Source of the DNA: a bacterium
Lineage (GTDB): Bacteria > Electryoneota > RPQS01
Length of the DNA: 64,000 bases
Direction: 5' to 3'
Assembly: GCA_023382385.1 (NCBI GenBank)
Contig: JAHDVH010000001.1
Span: 739,611 to 803,610, forward strand
Part shown: positions 39,281 through 48,040 of the stretch, piece by piece
Position numbering within the stretch: position 1 is the first letter of the stretch
How the letters are laid out: each line of letters begins with the position of its first letter
Translations under genes and position numbers: made by a program
Notes under the pieces: model-generated
Seen by the model: the letters and a program-made list of their open reading frames with translations, nothing else
Told to the model about the DNA's origin: nothing
The model's database searches: none

Positions 39281-41227
39281 TTAGCCATCCTGAGCAATTT
39301 CAGCTTCCACGTCGAGAGGCAGGTAGATCCGAAAACAGCTCCCTGCGCCGGGAGTGGATTCCACTTCAATATCGCCGCCATGCGCGCGGACGATGTTCAG
39401 ACAAATGGATAAACCAAGACCGGTGCCCTGCGCCGCATCTTTGGTCGTGTAGAACGGTTCAAAGACATGCTTGACGACTTCGGGCGGCATGCCGATCCCG
39501 TAGTCGAGAATTTCGATGCAGATCCACTTGGGATCATCAGCATCTACTGCACTGACTCGTATCTTGCGACGTTCAGGTGCAAGCTCACCATTTTGAGCAG
39601 CTTCGCGAATGGCGTCGCGAGCATTTATCAGCAAATTGACGAGGACCTGCTCAATCTGGTTCAGATCGCCCCTAAACTGGGTGAGACCGCCGGACACATC
39701 AGATTCGATCTCGATATCATCCTGCCGGATCTGTTCGCCTACAAGCACGAGTGCACCGTTCACAGCCTGTTCCGCAGTCAACGGCTTGAAGGTCGCGGCA
39801 TCGATATGGGTGAAGCCGCGCAGGTGATTTATGGTATTGGCCATGCGCTCAACGGTGCCGCGAATCTTGTCCAGATTGTTTTCGAGTGCATCATCGGTCA
39901 GCTTGCCGTTTTTGCGCAGGAGTTTGATCAAGTCGGCGGTAATCGCAATCACATTGAGCGGCTGCTTCATCTCATGTGCGATTGAGCCGACCATTTCGCC
40001 CAGTGACGCGAGCCTTGCGGTGTGAATCAACTGCGCATTCTTGGTTTTCAGTTCACGTGAACGCTGTCGAACCATGTCTTCGAGATAAGAGTTGTAATGC
40101 TGCAGTGTCGACTCAAGCTGTTTCTGTTCGGTAATATCCATTCCGACAATCAGCCTTCCCCAGCGCCCCGGGCCTTCACGAAAGCGGCGCGCGCTCCACG
40201 TCAACAGGCGCATCGAACCGTCGGGACTATCGAAAGTTATGACACGTCCCGCGACCTCACTATTGCGGTGCGGGTCGAAGACCTCCGAGAGCGGAGAGGA
40301 GCCGTCTCTGATGACATTGGACAACCACAAATCGGCATCTTCGACGGGCATGCCGGTTAACTCGACGGCGAACTTGTTCCAGCGTTCCAGTTTGCCATCG
40401 GGATTCACGTAGGCGATGAGCACGTTGGCGGTATCGAGAACGCGCTCGTTGAATTCGATTTCTTCAGAGAGAAAGCGGGTACGTTCCGCGACTCTGGCTT
40501 CGATATCCTGCCTGAGAGAGTTCAAGTCTCTCTGAAGACGCTTCAAACCGGTAATCTCAGTTATCAGGATTAGAGCACCGGGGATACGGTTCCCCATCAA
40601 TCTCTGAACGAGCAGCTTCCTGTCACGATGCTCGACGACGAGGCTAAGTTTCTCATTGGAGAAGAACAGCTCCTGAAGTTCCCCATGTCCGACGACCTCC
40701 CACAGATGATGATCCACGAGCCTTGCGGCATCGGTCGCCAGCAGCGCGGCGGCGTCCGGCGATACCTCGAGGACCTTGCCTGCCTCATCACAAAAGATGC
40801 TTGCGGAGGTCGGCCGCGCGAGCGCCTGTTGACCTGCGGCGGCGAGCTGGTCGAGCCGAGTACGATAGAAAGAACGTTCGACGACGCGCATCAGGGCCGG
40901 CGCATCCACCGGCTTGGTCAGGAAATCCGTGGCTCCGTGTCTGAGAGCGCGCAGAGCGAGACTGCGGTTTGCGATTGCTGTGACGAGGATAACATGAGTC
41001 TGGAGGTGAGCTAATCGCACGCGGGCCAACAACTCGATGCCATCCATCCCGGGCAGCTTGACGTCGGTGAGCAAGACCTGAATTGCGGGGTGCGCGGCAA
41101 GCAGATCGAGGGCCTGTTGGCCGTCACCGGCGAGAAATACGGAGTAGCCGTGCTCCTGCAACACTTCGGCAAGAGCCTCGCGCGCAAGAGCATCATCGTC
41201 AACAATCAGGACTTCCCGTTCAGCCAT
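39281..41227 (-). CDS. Cytoplasmic histidine kinase with N-terminal receiver (REC-PAS-HisKA-HATPase)
   Basis: 648 residues, no membrane helix. Receiver about 1-120 with VLLTDVKLPGMDG and FLTKPVD; a degenerate PAS-like part (~140-230); a coiled linker (~235-275); PAS (~275-385); HisKA with SIAHEMKQPLNVI; HATPase with NLLINARDAIREA, DYGIGMP and GTGLGLSI. The N-terminal receiver suggests it takes phosphate or a conformational cue from a partner, probably encoded in the same run. Confidence 0.9.
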   Translation of the reverse strand: MAEREVLIVDDDALAREALAEVLQEHGYSVFLAGDGQQALDLLAAHPAIQVLLTDVKLPGMDGIELLARVRLAHLQTHVILVTAIANRSLALRALRHGATDFLTKPVDAPALMRVVERSFYRTRLDQLAAAGQQALARPTSASIFCDEAGKVLEVSPDAAALLATDAARLVDHHLWEVVGHGELQELFFSNEKLSLVVEHRDRKLLVQRLMGNRIPGALILITEITGLKRLQRDLNSLRQDIEARVAERTRFLSEEIEFNERVLDTANVLIAYVNPDGKLERWNKFAVELTGMPVEDADLWLSNVIRDGSSPLSEVFDPHRNSEVAGRVITFDSPDGSMRLLTWSARRFREGPGRWGRLIVGMDITEQKQLESTLQHYNSYLEDMVRQRSRELKTKNAQLIHTARLASLGEMVGSIAHEMKQPLNVIAITADLIKLLRKNGKLTDDALENNLDKIRGTVERMANTINHLRGFTHIDAATFKPLTAEQAVNGALVLVGEQIRQDDIEIESDVSGGLTQFRGDLNQIEQVLVNLLINARDAIREAAQNGELAPERRKIRVSAVDADDPKWICIEILDYGIGMPPEVVKHVFEPFYTTKDAAQGTGLGLSICLNIVRAHGGDIEVESTPGAGSCFRIYLPLDVEAEIAQDG

Positions 41228-41276
41228 TACATCGAAGATAGTTCAGCCGAGCCGAAAAGTCAAGCTGACCCACCCT

Positions 41277-41642
41277 TTACAAGAACTTTTTCGCCAGTCC
41301 GTCGATGGACTCGAGCGAGAAGGGTTTCTCAAGGAATCCGTCGGCACGCGCCGTCTTGTCTGAGAAGAAGCGGCGGAAGTGCGCGAATCCCGTGATGAAG
41401 ATTACGGGCAGGTCAGGATTCAGCCGTTTGACCGCACGCAGCAATTGGAATCCGTTCATCAGCGGCATGTGAATGTCCGTAATGATCAGATCCGGCGTAT
41501 CAGCAAGCACGAGGTCAAGCGCCTTTTGACCATCGGGCGCACCCATCCCTTCATAACCCGAGAACTTCAGAAAGTTGATCAGCAGATCGCGAATCACTTC
41601 GTCGTCATCTACGACAAGAACTTTCTTTTTCAGTGTTTCCAT
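41277..41642 (-). CDS. Single-domain response regulator (CheY-like)
   Basis: 121 residues, receiver only: VLVVDDDEVIRDLLI, phosphoacceptor Asp in LIITDIHMPLMNG, Thr and Lys switch residues in FITGFAH and FLEKPFS. No output domain, so it should work by protein contact or as a phosphate shuttle within the four-gene module. Confidence 0.92.
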   Translation of the reverse strand: METLKKKVLVVDDDEVIRDLLINFLKFSGYEGMGAPDGQKALDLVLADTPDLIITDIHMPLMNGFQLLRAVKRLNPDLPVIFITGFAHFRRFFSDKTARADGFLEKPFSLESIDGLAKKFL

Positions 41643-41663
41643 TCGGCCCTCATCTATAGAGAA

Positions 41664-43208
41664 TTAAATTGTCGCTTCATTGGTGAGTTGCGATTTTGTC
41701 AAGTCGAGCATCGTGACACCTTCGATGGAATAATTCTTCACGATGGGGTCAGAGATCAGTTTCAGTTTGTTCATGATGCCCTTGATCTTATGGACTTGCT
41801 GCTGGATCACTTCGAGTGCGGCGCGATCCTGCTGATCCACATTTGCGAGTTTCATTTCAAGGAACTGCGCATAGCCGAGGATGATTCCCAAGGGCGTATT
41901 GATGTGATCATTGGCTGTGACAGCCGTTTGGGTAATGGCCCGCAGGCGAGCGGATTTGATCTTTTCGTTTTCCAGGGCTTTGATCGGTGTAACGTCGCGC
42001 TCGATGACGGAGAATCCGAGCACTTTGCCGTGCGCGTCCCGGAGCAGCGTATAGGTCGCAGTCACAGGGAAAATTTCGCCGGACTTTCGCATTCTTTCGA
42101 CTTCCGGATCCGTCATTGAGCCGCGCTGCTCGAGCAATCTAACCACATGCGGCGACTTGCGGGTGAAGCCCGGAGGATCCAGATACTCATCGATATTCAT
42201 TCCGATGATTTCATCGGCGGTGAATCCGTAGACGCGTTCAGCGCCCTTGTTCCACAGGCGAACGCGGCCCTCCGTGTCACACGTGAAGATTGCTTCATGT
42301 GAATTAGTAATCACGAGATCCAGATAGTCGCCGATTTCCCGAAGTTTCTCGAATTGCTGCTCAAACTGTCCGTGCATGCTTCGGAAGTTGAACTTCAACC
42401 TTGCATCGCGAATCGCCGTCACGATTTGCGGTGGCTGGGCAGGCAGGACCAGAAAATCGTCAACTCCCTGCATCATCAATTCGAGCAAACCGTCCGACTC
42501 AGTTCGGCGGAGCAAAGCAATCAAAGCGGGCGGTTCTTCAAGCTCACTAAGCAGACTCACGGGAATTTCTGTTTTGCCGTTGCGCGGCAATTCAAACAAG
42601 ACGACCTGCGGTTCGACTTCACTCCACGACTTCGCGATTTCCGGGAGGGACATTCCGCGCTGGGTCCGCCAGCCATCCTGTTCCGCCGAGGAGACAATCA
42701 GATGCGCGAGCGAATCGTCAGAGCAGGCGACTTGGACGATCCCTTTATGTGTCAGAAGTTGGCAGTCCGCAGGGCTGGCCAACAGCCTGTGCAGTGCGAG
42801 CTCAATGGTTCGAGCAACGAGCCGCGCGTCACCGGGCAATTTAAGAAAGGCAAATGCTCCGGCTTTCCGCGCAACGTGCTCAGCCAGCACATCGCGATAT
42901 GACCCGGAGAACAGCACGACGGGGGTCAGCTCCGTCCCCGGCCTGAAAGGCAGTTTCAGTAATCTCGAGATTTGAAAGCCATCCAGGTCAGGCAAAGAGA
43001 CATCACAGAGCAGAACGGCAGGACTACGCTCGCTAAGATACTTGATCGCCTCCGGTGCAGTCTTCGCACAAACAATTTGAATTGAGTCCACAGCCTCCAG
43101 TTGTCTGGAGAGGAGATCGCGAGCATCGTCGTCCGGTGTGACAATCAGCACGTGAGGCAACGCGCCCGTCGACTGGAGATTCGGGATGCGCAACGGGATT
43201 CTTTTCAT
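41664..43208 (-). CDS. Receiver-PAS protein with an H-box-altered dimerisation domain and no ATPase domain
   Basis: 514 residues. Receiver about 19-140 with D69 (LLCDVSLPDLDG) and K123. A second, degenerate receiver-like domain about 155-275 has E206 where Asp is expected (VVLFELP). PAS about 296-410. A HisKA-like domain about 415-490 reads NDHINTPLGII; aligned to the usual HEINNPL, the phosphoacceptor His is Asp434 and the next residue is His435. The protein ends about 40 residues later with no HATPase domain. Its ATG overlaps the stop of the REC-HATPase gene upstream (ATGA at 43205-43208), so the two look like halves of one kinase. Confidence 0.8.
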   Translation of the reverse strand: MKRIPLRIPNLQSTGALPHVLIVTPDDDARDLLSRQLEAVDSIQIVCAKTAPEAIKYLSERSPAVLLCDVSLPDLDGFQISRLLKLPFRPGTELTPVVLFSGSYRDVLAEHVARKAGAFAFLKLPGDARLVARTIELALHRLLASPADCQLLTHKGIVQVACSDDSLAHLIVSSAEQDGWRTQRGMSLPEIAKSWSEVEPQVVLFELPRNGKTEIPVSLLSELEEPPALIALLRRTESDGLLELMMQGVDDFLVLPAQPPQIVTAIRDARLKFNFRSMHGQFEQQFEKLREIGDYLDLVITNSHEAIFTCDTEGRVRLWNKGAERVYGFTADEIIGMNIDEYLDPPGFTRKSPHVVRLLEQRGSMTDPEVERMRKSGEIFPVTATYTLLRDAHGKVLGFSVIERDVTPIKALENEKIKSARLRAITQTAVTANDHINTPLGIILGYAQFLEMKLANVDQQDRAALEVIQQQVHKIKGIMNKLKLISDPIVKNYSIEGVTMLDLTKSQLTNEATI

Positions 43209-44104
43209 GATTTTTGGGCCTCTACGTGGTCGGCCGGGAGTTTCCAGCAGACCGTAACGGCACTGCGAGTTTTCTCGAACCGAATCTCGTCTACGAGCGA
43301 AGTCGCCAACTGCAACCCGCTGAGCTTGCCCTTCGGCGCGGTGCTGCTGAGTTCACGAATTCTGGCGGCACCGTCGAAGCCGCAGCCGGAGTCCCAGACG
43401 AGTAACTCCACAGAATGTTTTCCGACGTGAAGGTGCGCTCCGTAGCGAGCATCGGGCTTGCCGCCCGCGCCATGCTTCTGAGCATTGTCCAGCAGCTCAG
43501 ACGCAATGAGCGGCAGCTTGCGATAGGCTAAGTCCAAGTCCAAGTTTGCAGAGGCCGCCACGGCAATCAGTCGGGCCAAGTCCGCCGGGTCGAGCAGGTG
43601 GTCACCTGGGAATTCGAGAGAGAATTCGCTGGTCACCGCACCAGCCAGAGTCTCCTCGCGAAGAGCTGCTGAGAGGCGGACGCTTAGCTCGACTAACTCT
43701 GCCAGATCAGACAGCGAGTACGGTTTGCAGAGCACGTTCCACGCTCCGGACTTCAAGGAACGATTGAAGATCGCCGGATCGCCCATGCCAGTCGTCAGGC
43801 AGATAATTGCTTGCGGTCGCCGCTCATGCAGAGGCCCGATAAGTTCCAGACCGGTACGACCCGGCATCATCATGTCAACGAGAATAAGGTCAGGCTGACA
43901 CTGCACACAGGTGTCTTCCGCGCGCAAGGCATTAGTCTCCGTCGTCACACGGCATCCAACAGCCTCAAGAGCGGCCGCAATGACGCTCGAGATGTCCGGG
44001 TCATCATCGATGATTAGGACGCGCGGAGCAGAAATAAAGTTCTTCAACAAGGTATCAAGTGTCGAGTTATCACAGCATGCTTCTATCCGCAAATTGTTTG
44101 GCAA
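43205..44104 (-). CDS. Receiver-HATPase protein (kinase half without HisKA)
   Basis: 299 residues from a TTG at 44104; the start is uncertain, since no ATG/GTG precedes the receiver and a terminator lies just upstream. Receiver about 28-145 with D77 (LILVDMMMPGRTG) and CKPYS. The HATPase-like domain (~185-290) has the N-box ASELLDNAQKHG and DSGCGFD, but the G2 loop is the weak KGKLSGLQLA. No dimerisation/phosphoacceptor domain lies between. Coupled to the 41664-43208 gene. Confidence 0.8.
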   Translation of the reverse strand: MPNNLRIEACCDNSTLDTLLKNFISAPRVLIIDDDPDISSVIAAALEAVGCRVTTETNALRAEDTCVQCQPDLILVDMMMPGRTGLELIGPLHERRPQAIICLTTGMGDPAIFNRSLKSGAWNVLCKPYSLSDLAELVELSVRLSAALREETLAGAVTSEFSLEFPGDHLLDPADLARLIAVAASANLDLDLAYRKLPLIASELLDNAQKHGAGGKPDARYGAHLHVGKHSVELLVWDSGCGFDGAARIRELSSTAPKGKLSGLQLATSLVDEIRFEKTRSAVTVCWKLPADHVEAQKS

Positions 44105-44117
44105 GTATCATACCATA

Positions 44118-44147
44118 GAAAAGCCTCGGCTAACGGAAGCCGAGGCT
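44118..44147 (-). terminator. Intrinsic terminator of the flagellin-fliD-fliS-flgM unit
   Basis: On the minus strand AGCCTCGGCT (44147-44138) pairs with AGCCGAGGCT (44131-44122), followed by TTTTC. It separates the flagellar genes from the two-component module. Confidence 0.8.
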
Positions 44148-44232
44148 GAGTCTGCACAGCATGAGAATTAGCAAAAAGATTCGCGGCTACTGAGAATGTG
44201 CGGTTTAGGTCGCAATTCTCTGAAACTGACGG

Positions 44233-44550
44233 CTACTTCCGAATTGAGCGATGAAAGCTGGTAATTGACTCGGCGGTCTCTTCTGCCGCCTGGGGGGTCA
44301 AGTAATACCCAGTGCTGATTTTGCCGCGGATCTCGGCGAGCCTTTCTGACGGCAGCGTCTCTCCGACAGAGTTGCCCAAATCGGCAGCCAGAAGGCTCTG
44401 CGTAACTAATTGTTCTGGCGATAGTTCAAAATGATCTCCAGAGGCATTAGTGGTCCGCTCCGGCCCCCGCTGGGTCCGATTCGGGGCATTTTCGGTGGTT
44501 TCTTTGGTCTGTACGGGCAGGCCGTATGGTCGTGTAGATTCTACGCGCAT
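44233..44550 (-). CDS. flgM: FlgM-like anti-sigma-28 factor
   Basis: 105 residues, polar and probably unstructured N-terminal half. The C-terminal part (SERLAEIRGKISTGYYLTPQAAEETAESI) follows the FlgM pattern of R-x-x-x-AEI-x-x-x-I-x-x-G-x-Y. FlgM holds sigma-28 (FliA) inactive until it is exported through the finished hook. It is the last gene behind fliC-fliD-fliS. Confidence 0.72.
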   Translation of the reverse strand: MRVESTRPYGLPVQTKETTENAPNRTQRGPERTTNASGDHFELSPEQLVTQSLLAADLGNSVGETLPSERLAEIRGKISTGYYLTPQAAEETAESITSFHRSIRK

Positions 44551-44564
44551 GTTGGCTCGCGAGT

Positions 44565-45029
44565 TTAAAGTGTTATAGCAGAGTGATTAGCAACCGTTGT
44601 GCCAAGCTGCACAGAACCGACGGGTGCGAAGTCGCCGGAGGGCAACCTGCCTTCCATCCGAAGCCGGTCAAAAAGCTCCGACCAGCCGGAACGAACTTGG
44701 GTCAGGGCCTCGGCGACCTGGTGGAGCTGCGAGATGTCCCGGCTGGCGTTGCCGATAGAGAGCTTAGTGGACAGGAAGCTGTACGTGTTGTCCAGTTGTC
44801 GCACGAAGTCTGATTCGTCCGCGAGATTCAGGCATTTGCGCAATTCGCCCAGGCACTCAAGGGCAGACTCGATGGCCTGTCCTTTTTCCGACCAGCGATT
44901 TGCATGCATGTGCTCTGCAGCTTCGCGAGTATAACGGATCGCGCCATCGCAGAGCAATAAGACGAGTTGTGGAGTGCTGCAGGCGGCATCCATAGACCGA
45001 TATGTAGTGAAACTCGGAGCGACTTTCAT
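44565..45029 (-). CDS. fliS: Flagellin export chaperone FliS
   Basis: 154 residues, all-helical. Typical FliS features: TYRSMDAACSTPQLVLLLCDGAIRY near the N-terminus and the helix pairs after it. The last ~25 residues (GDFAPVGSVQLG...) extend beyond the usual end. FliS binds the flagellin C-terminus and stops early polymerisation. Starts 1 nt after fliD. Confidence 0.88.
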   Translation of the reverse strand: MKVAPSFTTYRSMDAACSTPQLVLLLCDGAIRYTREAAEHMHANRWSEKGQAIESALECLGELRKCLNLADESDFVRQLDNTYSFLSTKLSIGNASRDISQLHQVAEALTQVRSGWSELFDRLRMEGRLPSGDFAPVGSVQLGTTVANHSAITL

Positions 45030-45030
45030 A

Positions 45031-46938
45031 TTATCCTAAAACTCCAGCGAGGTAGTTGCTTTGGTTTCGCATTTTAGATAGCAAGGCTTCAAGGGCAGAG
45101 TATTGACGTCGAAGTGATGATTCAATGGTCTCGAGTCGTTTTTCCCATGAGGCGATCTGGCGGTCAAGATTCTGATTCTGTTTTTCGAGATTGTCGATCG
45201 CATAGTAGACGGCACCTGACTCTTCGCTATTGATTCGCGAGGCTGCTGTTGCGACCACTTCGGTGATCCCTTTACCCAGTCGGAAAGTCGTATCGATCGT
45301 GCCCGCTCCCGAACCCGCAGGAGTGAAGCTGAGGACTATCCCCTCAGCTGAAGAGCCGTTTGCACCGCGGATCAGCAAGCCATCGATTGTTGCGGCTTGC
45401 CCATTGATGGTCGCGGAGAGGGGCATACCGTCAGCACCATAGTTCACGACCAGAGAATAGGTCCCGCCTCGACTATTCTCATTTGTCGTCACAAGCCCAA
45501 TCCGGTTGCTGCCTGCCTCAAAAGACTGGCTAAACAGGTTCACGACCTCTTCGAATCTATCGTTCAAGGCCTCGGACAGCTTTCCCTCGTTAATCGTAAG
45601 CAGGTTGCGGGAGGATGACATGATACCGACGTCAGCAAGTCGGTTAAGCTGCTGCCCGGAAGGCAGTTGTCCGACTTGCTGGGCAACTACTGCAGACAAC
45701 TCCCGTCGGATCGACGCAAGGAAACCGTCTCCCAGCAGAGGTGCAGCCGTTTCGTTCTCTTCATCAAACGCAGAGAAGGTCGATATGTCCTGCATCACCG
45801 CGTTATAGGCATCGACGAAGCCGCGAATCTTCGACTTCATCGCCTCTTTGTCATTATCAATCGAGATCGTCACCAGTTTGCCGACGCTCGCACTGAGCAG
45901 ATTCAGGGTGACTCCTTCAAATAGATTCTCCAGGGTGTTGCTGGATTGAGTGATGTAAATTCCGTCGACACGCACATTTGAGTTTTGAGCCTGAGTGAGT
46001 GTCGGCGAGAAGACCTCGTTTGAAAAGGTCTCTCCGGAAGTCAAGGAGCCGGTTTGGAAAGTAAGCTCGAGGCCTTCGGCCACCGCAATGGGATTACCCA
46101 GATCGGCAGGCGCAACGTTAAACGATCCGCTGTTGCCAGCACTATCGGTCCAATCAATTTGAATAGTATCCACTCCGACCGTACCGCCGGAAGCGACCGT
46201 GAAGACGAAGGTTTTGTTCACGGAACCTGTATAAATACCGCCGGAAGAGATCACAGAGGTTCCACTCCACCCTGCCGCGGTTTCGACTTGGTCAATCGCG
46301 TTGTTAGCAAAATCCAGAGATGTGGGGTTGGTAGTGACTGAAACGCGATTATTCAGGCCGGGCTGATTGGATGTCAACACGAGCCGATACCTTCCGCTTC
46401 CGGAACCATCATCGAGAATTGAGGCGGTAATCAAATCGTTGTTGTCGCTCGAATTGTTGATGAGATTTCGGAGCTGCTCAAGGGTCGTTGCAGAAGAGAG
46501 ATCGGTGTCAGCGATTGTAATGGATTGGTCGCCAACCTGAATGACGAAGTCTCCACCACTATCACCGACGCCGGTGCTGTTCTTGTCGTTAAAGCCTTGA
46601 GCGGCAATACTGTGAGCTTTGGCGAGGGCAAGCACTTCCACGGTGTGCGATCCGCGAGCCGCGCTTGACGATGCCTGCACTGTTACAACGGACGAATCGG
46701 AGGAGGAAGCCGATTTGACCACAAATTCGGATCGTCGATCAAGATTCTGCGCGGCGCCTTGCAACGCCGAGATCTTGCCCTGGATCTGAGCCCACAGATT
46801 GAGCTTTGTTTCGTTTTGACTCTTGCGCGATTCGTAGAGGTCGACTCTTCTCCTCTCGATCTGCATGAGTTGTTTGATCGTGGTATCCCAATCGATACCG
46901 GAGACCAACCCGGAAACCGACGTGGCTGGCTGTGACAT
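45031..46938 (-). CDS. fliD: Flagellar filament cap protein FliD (HAP2)
   Basis: 635 residues. N-terminal FliD domain (VSGLVSGIDWDTTIKQLMQIE), a central domain rich in Gly/Ser/Thr with bacterial adhesin-like repeats, and the C-terminal FliD domain ending in coiled coil (DRQIASWEKRLETIESSLRR). It caps the filament and helps flagellin fold at the tip. Good ribosome-binding site GGAGG before the ATG at 46938. Confidence 0.93.
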   Translation of the reverse strand: MSQPATSVSGLVSGIDWDTTIKQLMQIERRRVDLYESRKSQNETKLNLWAQIQGKISALQGAAQNLDRRSEFVVKSASSSDSSVVTVQASSSAARGSHTVEVLALAKAHSIAAQGFNDKNSTGVGDSGGDFVIQVGDQSITIADTDLSSATTLEQLRNLINNSSDNNDLITASILDDGSGSGRYRLVLTSNQPGLNNRVSVTTNPTSLDFANNAIDQVETAAGWSGTSVISSGGIYTGSVNKTFVFTVASGGTVGVDTIQIDWTDSAGNSGSFNVAPADLGNPIAVAEGLELTFQTGSLTSGETFSNEVFSPTLTQAQNSNVRVDGIYITQSSNTLENLFEGVTLNLLSASVGKLVTISIDNDKEAMKSKIRGFVDAYNAVMQDISTFSAFDEENETAAPLLGDGFLASIRRELSAVVAQQVGQLPSGQQLNRLADVGIMSSSRNLLTINEGKLSEALNDRFEEVVNLFSQSFEAGSNRIGLVTTNENSRGGTYSLVVNYGADGMPLSATINGQAATIDGLLIRGANGSSAEGIVLSFTPAGSGAGTIDTTFRLGKGITEVVATAASRINSEESGAVYYAIDNLEKQNQNLDRQIASWEKRLETIESSLRRQYSALEALLSKMRNQSNYLAGVLG

Positions 46939-46994
46939 TGCTCCTCCGTGATCGTTCTGGACTGAGGGCCTCTTTCAGAAGGCTCCCCCGTCCA

Positions 46995-47020
46995 GCCGTC
47001 CGCGCTTAAGCGCGGACGGC
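46995..47020. repeat. Perfect 26-bp palindrome between flagellin 1 and fliD
   Basis: GCCGTCCGCGCTT (46995-47007) and AAGCGCGGACGGC (47008-47020) are exact reverse complements. The RNA would form a very stable GC-rich hairpin after the flagellin stop, but no T-run follows on the minus strand, so it is not a classic terminator. It may stabilise the flagellin mRNA end or reduce read-through into fliD. Confidence 0.75.
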
Positions 47021-47049
47021 CTGAACACCAGAGGGAGAGTTCCTTCCGA

Positions 47050-47949
47050 TTAGCCTACGAGCTGCGCGACAATGTTCGGGATTGAATTCGCCGTCGACAG
47101 CATCGAGACACCCGTCTGCATCAGAATTTGAGCGCGGGTGAAGTTCGACATTTCTTCGGCGAAGTCAGCGTCACGGATTTGCGATTCGGACGCCGTCGCG
47201 TTTTCGCGCGCGATCTTCAGGTTCAGAATGGTGTTCTGCAGACGTTCCACCATCGAGCCGATGAACGTGCGCTCTGTATCCTTAGAATTAATGGCGGCGA
47301 TCAGGGTTTCGATTGCCGACTGTGCGGAAGCCGTGTCCGCAACGTTTAAACCGTCAATACCGAGGTCCGCTGCCGTCATACCGCCCAAATTGACGTAGTA
47401 GTAGTCGGTGCCGTTGTTATTGCTCTCACCGATGTGGAACTTGATGGAGTTTCCATCAGCAGTGTTGCTCACACCGTTGTATCCCAGCGCCTGCGTGGTG
47501 TCTGTGCTTGCAGTCGCCGCCGCACGCGTGCCGTCGAGCAAGTAGTAGCCATTGTAGTTTGCCGTGCGGGCGATACGGTCGGCTTCACTCTTCAGCTGCT
47601 GAAACTCCACGTTGGCGACCTGTCGATCGAGGGTCGTGAGAATTCCGTTGGCTGCCTGCACAGCGATAGCGCGCATGCGCACCAGCTTTTCGTCGATTAC
47701 GGCCAGCGCGCCTTCCGCCGTTTGCAGCATGTTGACATTATAAGAGGCATTCTTCTCAGCTTCGACCATTCCGACAATCGAAGAGCGGAGACGCTCGCTA
47801 ATGCCCAAGCCAGTGGGATCATCCCAAGCGTAGTTGATGCGCAGACCGCTGGACAGTCGCTGAACAGCTTTGTCCAAGTCGTTCTGTGCCATCCACACGG
47901 AGCGTTGCGCGCCGAGAGACAGCAGATTGTGGTTGATACGTGTACTCAT
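47050..47949 (-). CDS. fliC: Flagellin 1
   Basis: 299 residues, short flagellin with D0/D1 and a small central part. N-terminus STRINHNLLSLGAQRSVWMA, WDDPTGLGISERLR, and C-terminal D0 with ENATASESQIRDADFAEE and MQTGVSML...IPNIVAQLVG. About 87% identical to flagellin 2 by hand count (39 differences), mostly at residues 140-225, the surface-exposed part. A strong GGAGGAGG site and a sigma-28 promoter precede it. Confidence 0.96.
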   Translation of the reverse strand: MSTRINHNLLSLGAQRSVWMAQNDLDKAVQRLSSGLRINYAWDDPTGLGISERLRSSIVGMVEAEKNASYNVNMLQTAEGALAVIDEKLVRMRAIAVQAANGILTTLDRQVANVEFQQLKSEADRIARTANYNGYYLLDGTRAAATASTDTTQALGYNGVSNTADGNSIKFHIGESNNNGTDYYYVNLGGMTAADLGIDGLNVADTASAQSAIETLIAAINSKDTERTFIGSMVERLQNTILNLKIARENATASESQIRDADFAEEMSNFTRAQILMQTGVSMLSTANSIPNIVAQLVG

Positions 47950-48040
47950 GCGTTCCTCCTCCGAGGGAGCTATTCAGGAAAGTTACCGAATTATGCTCAG
48001 TTTGAAATTCCGCACACACTTTCGGCGCGGTTCATCAGAA

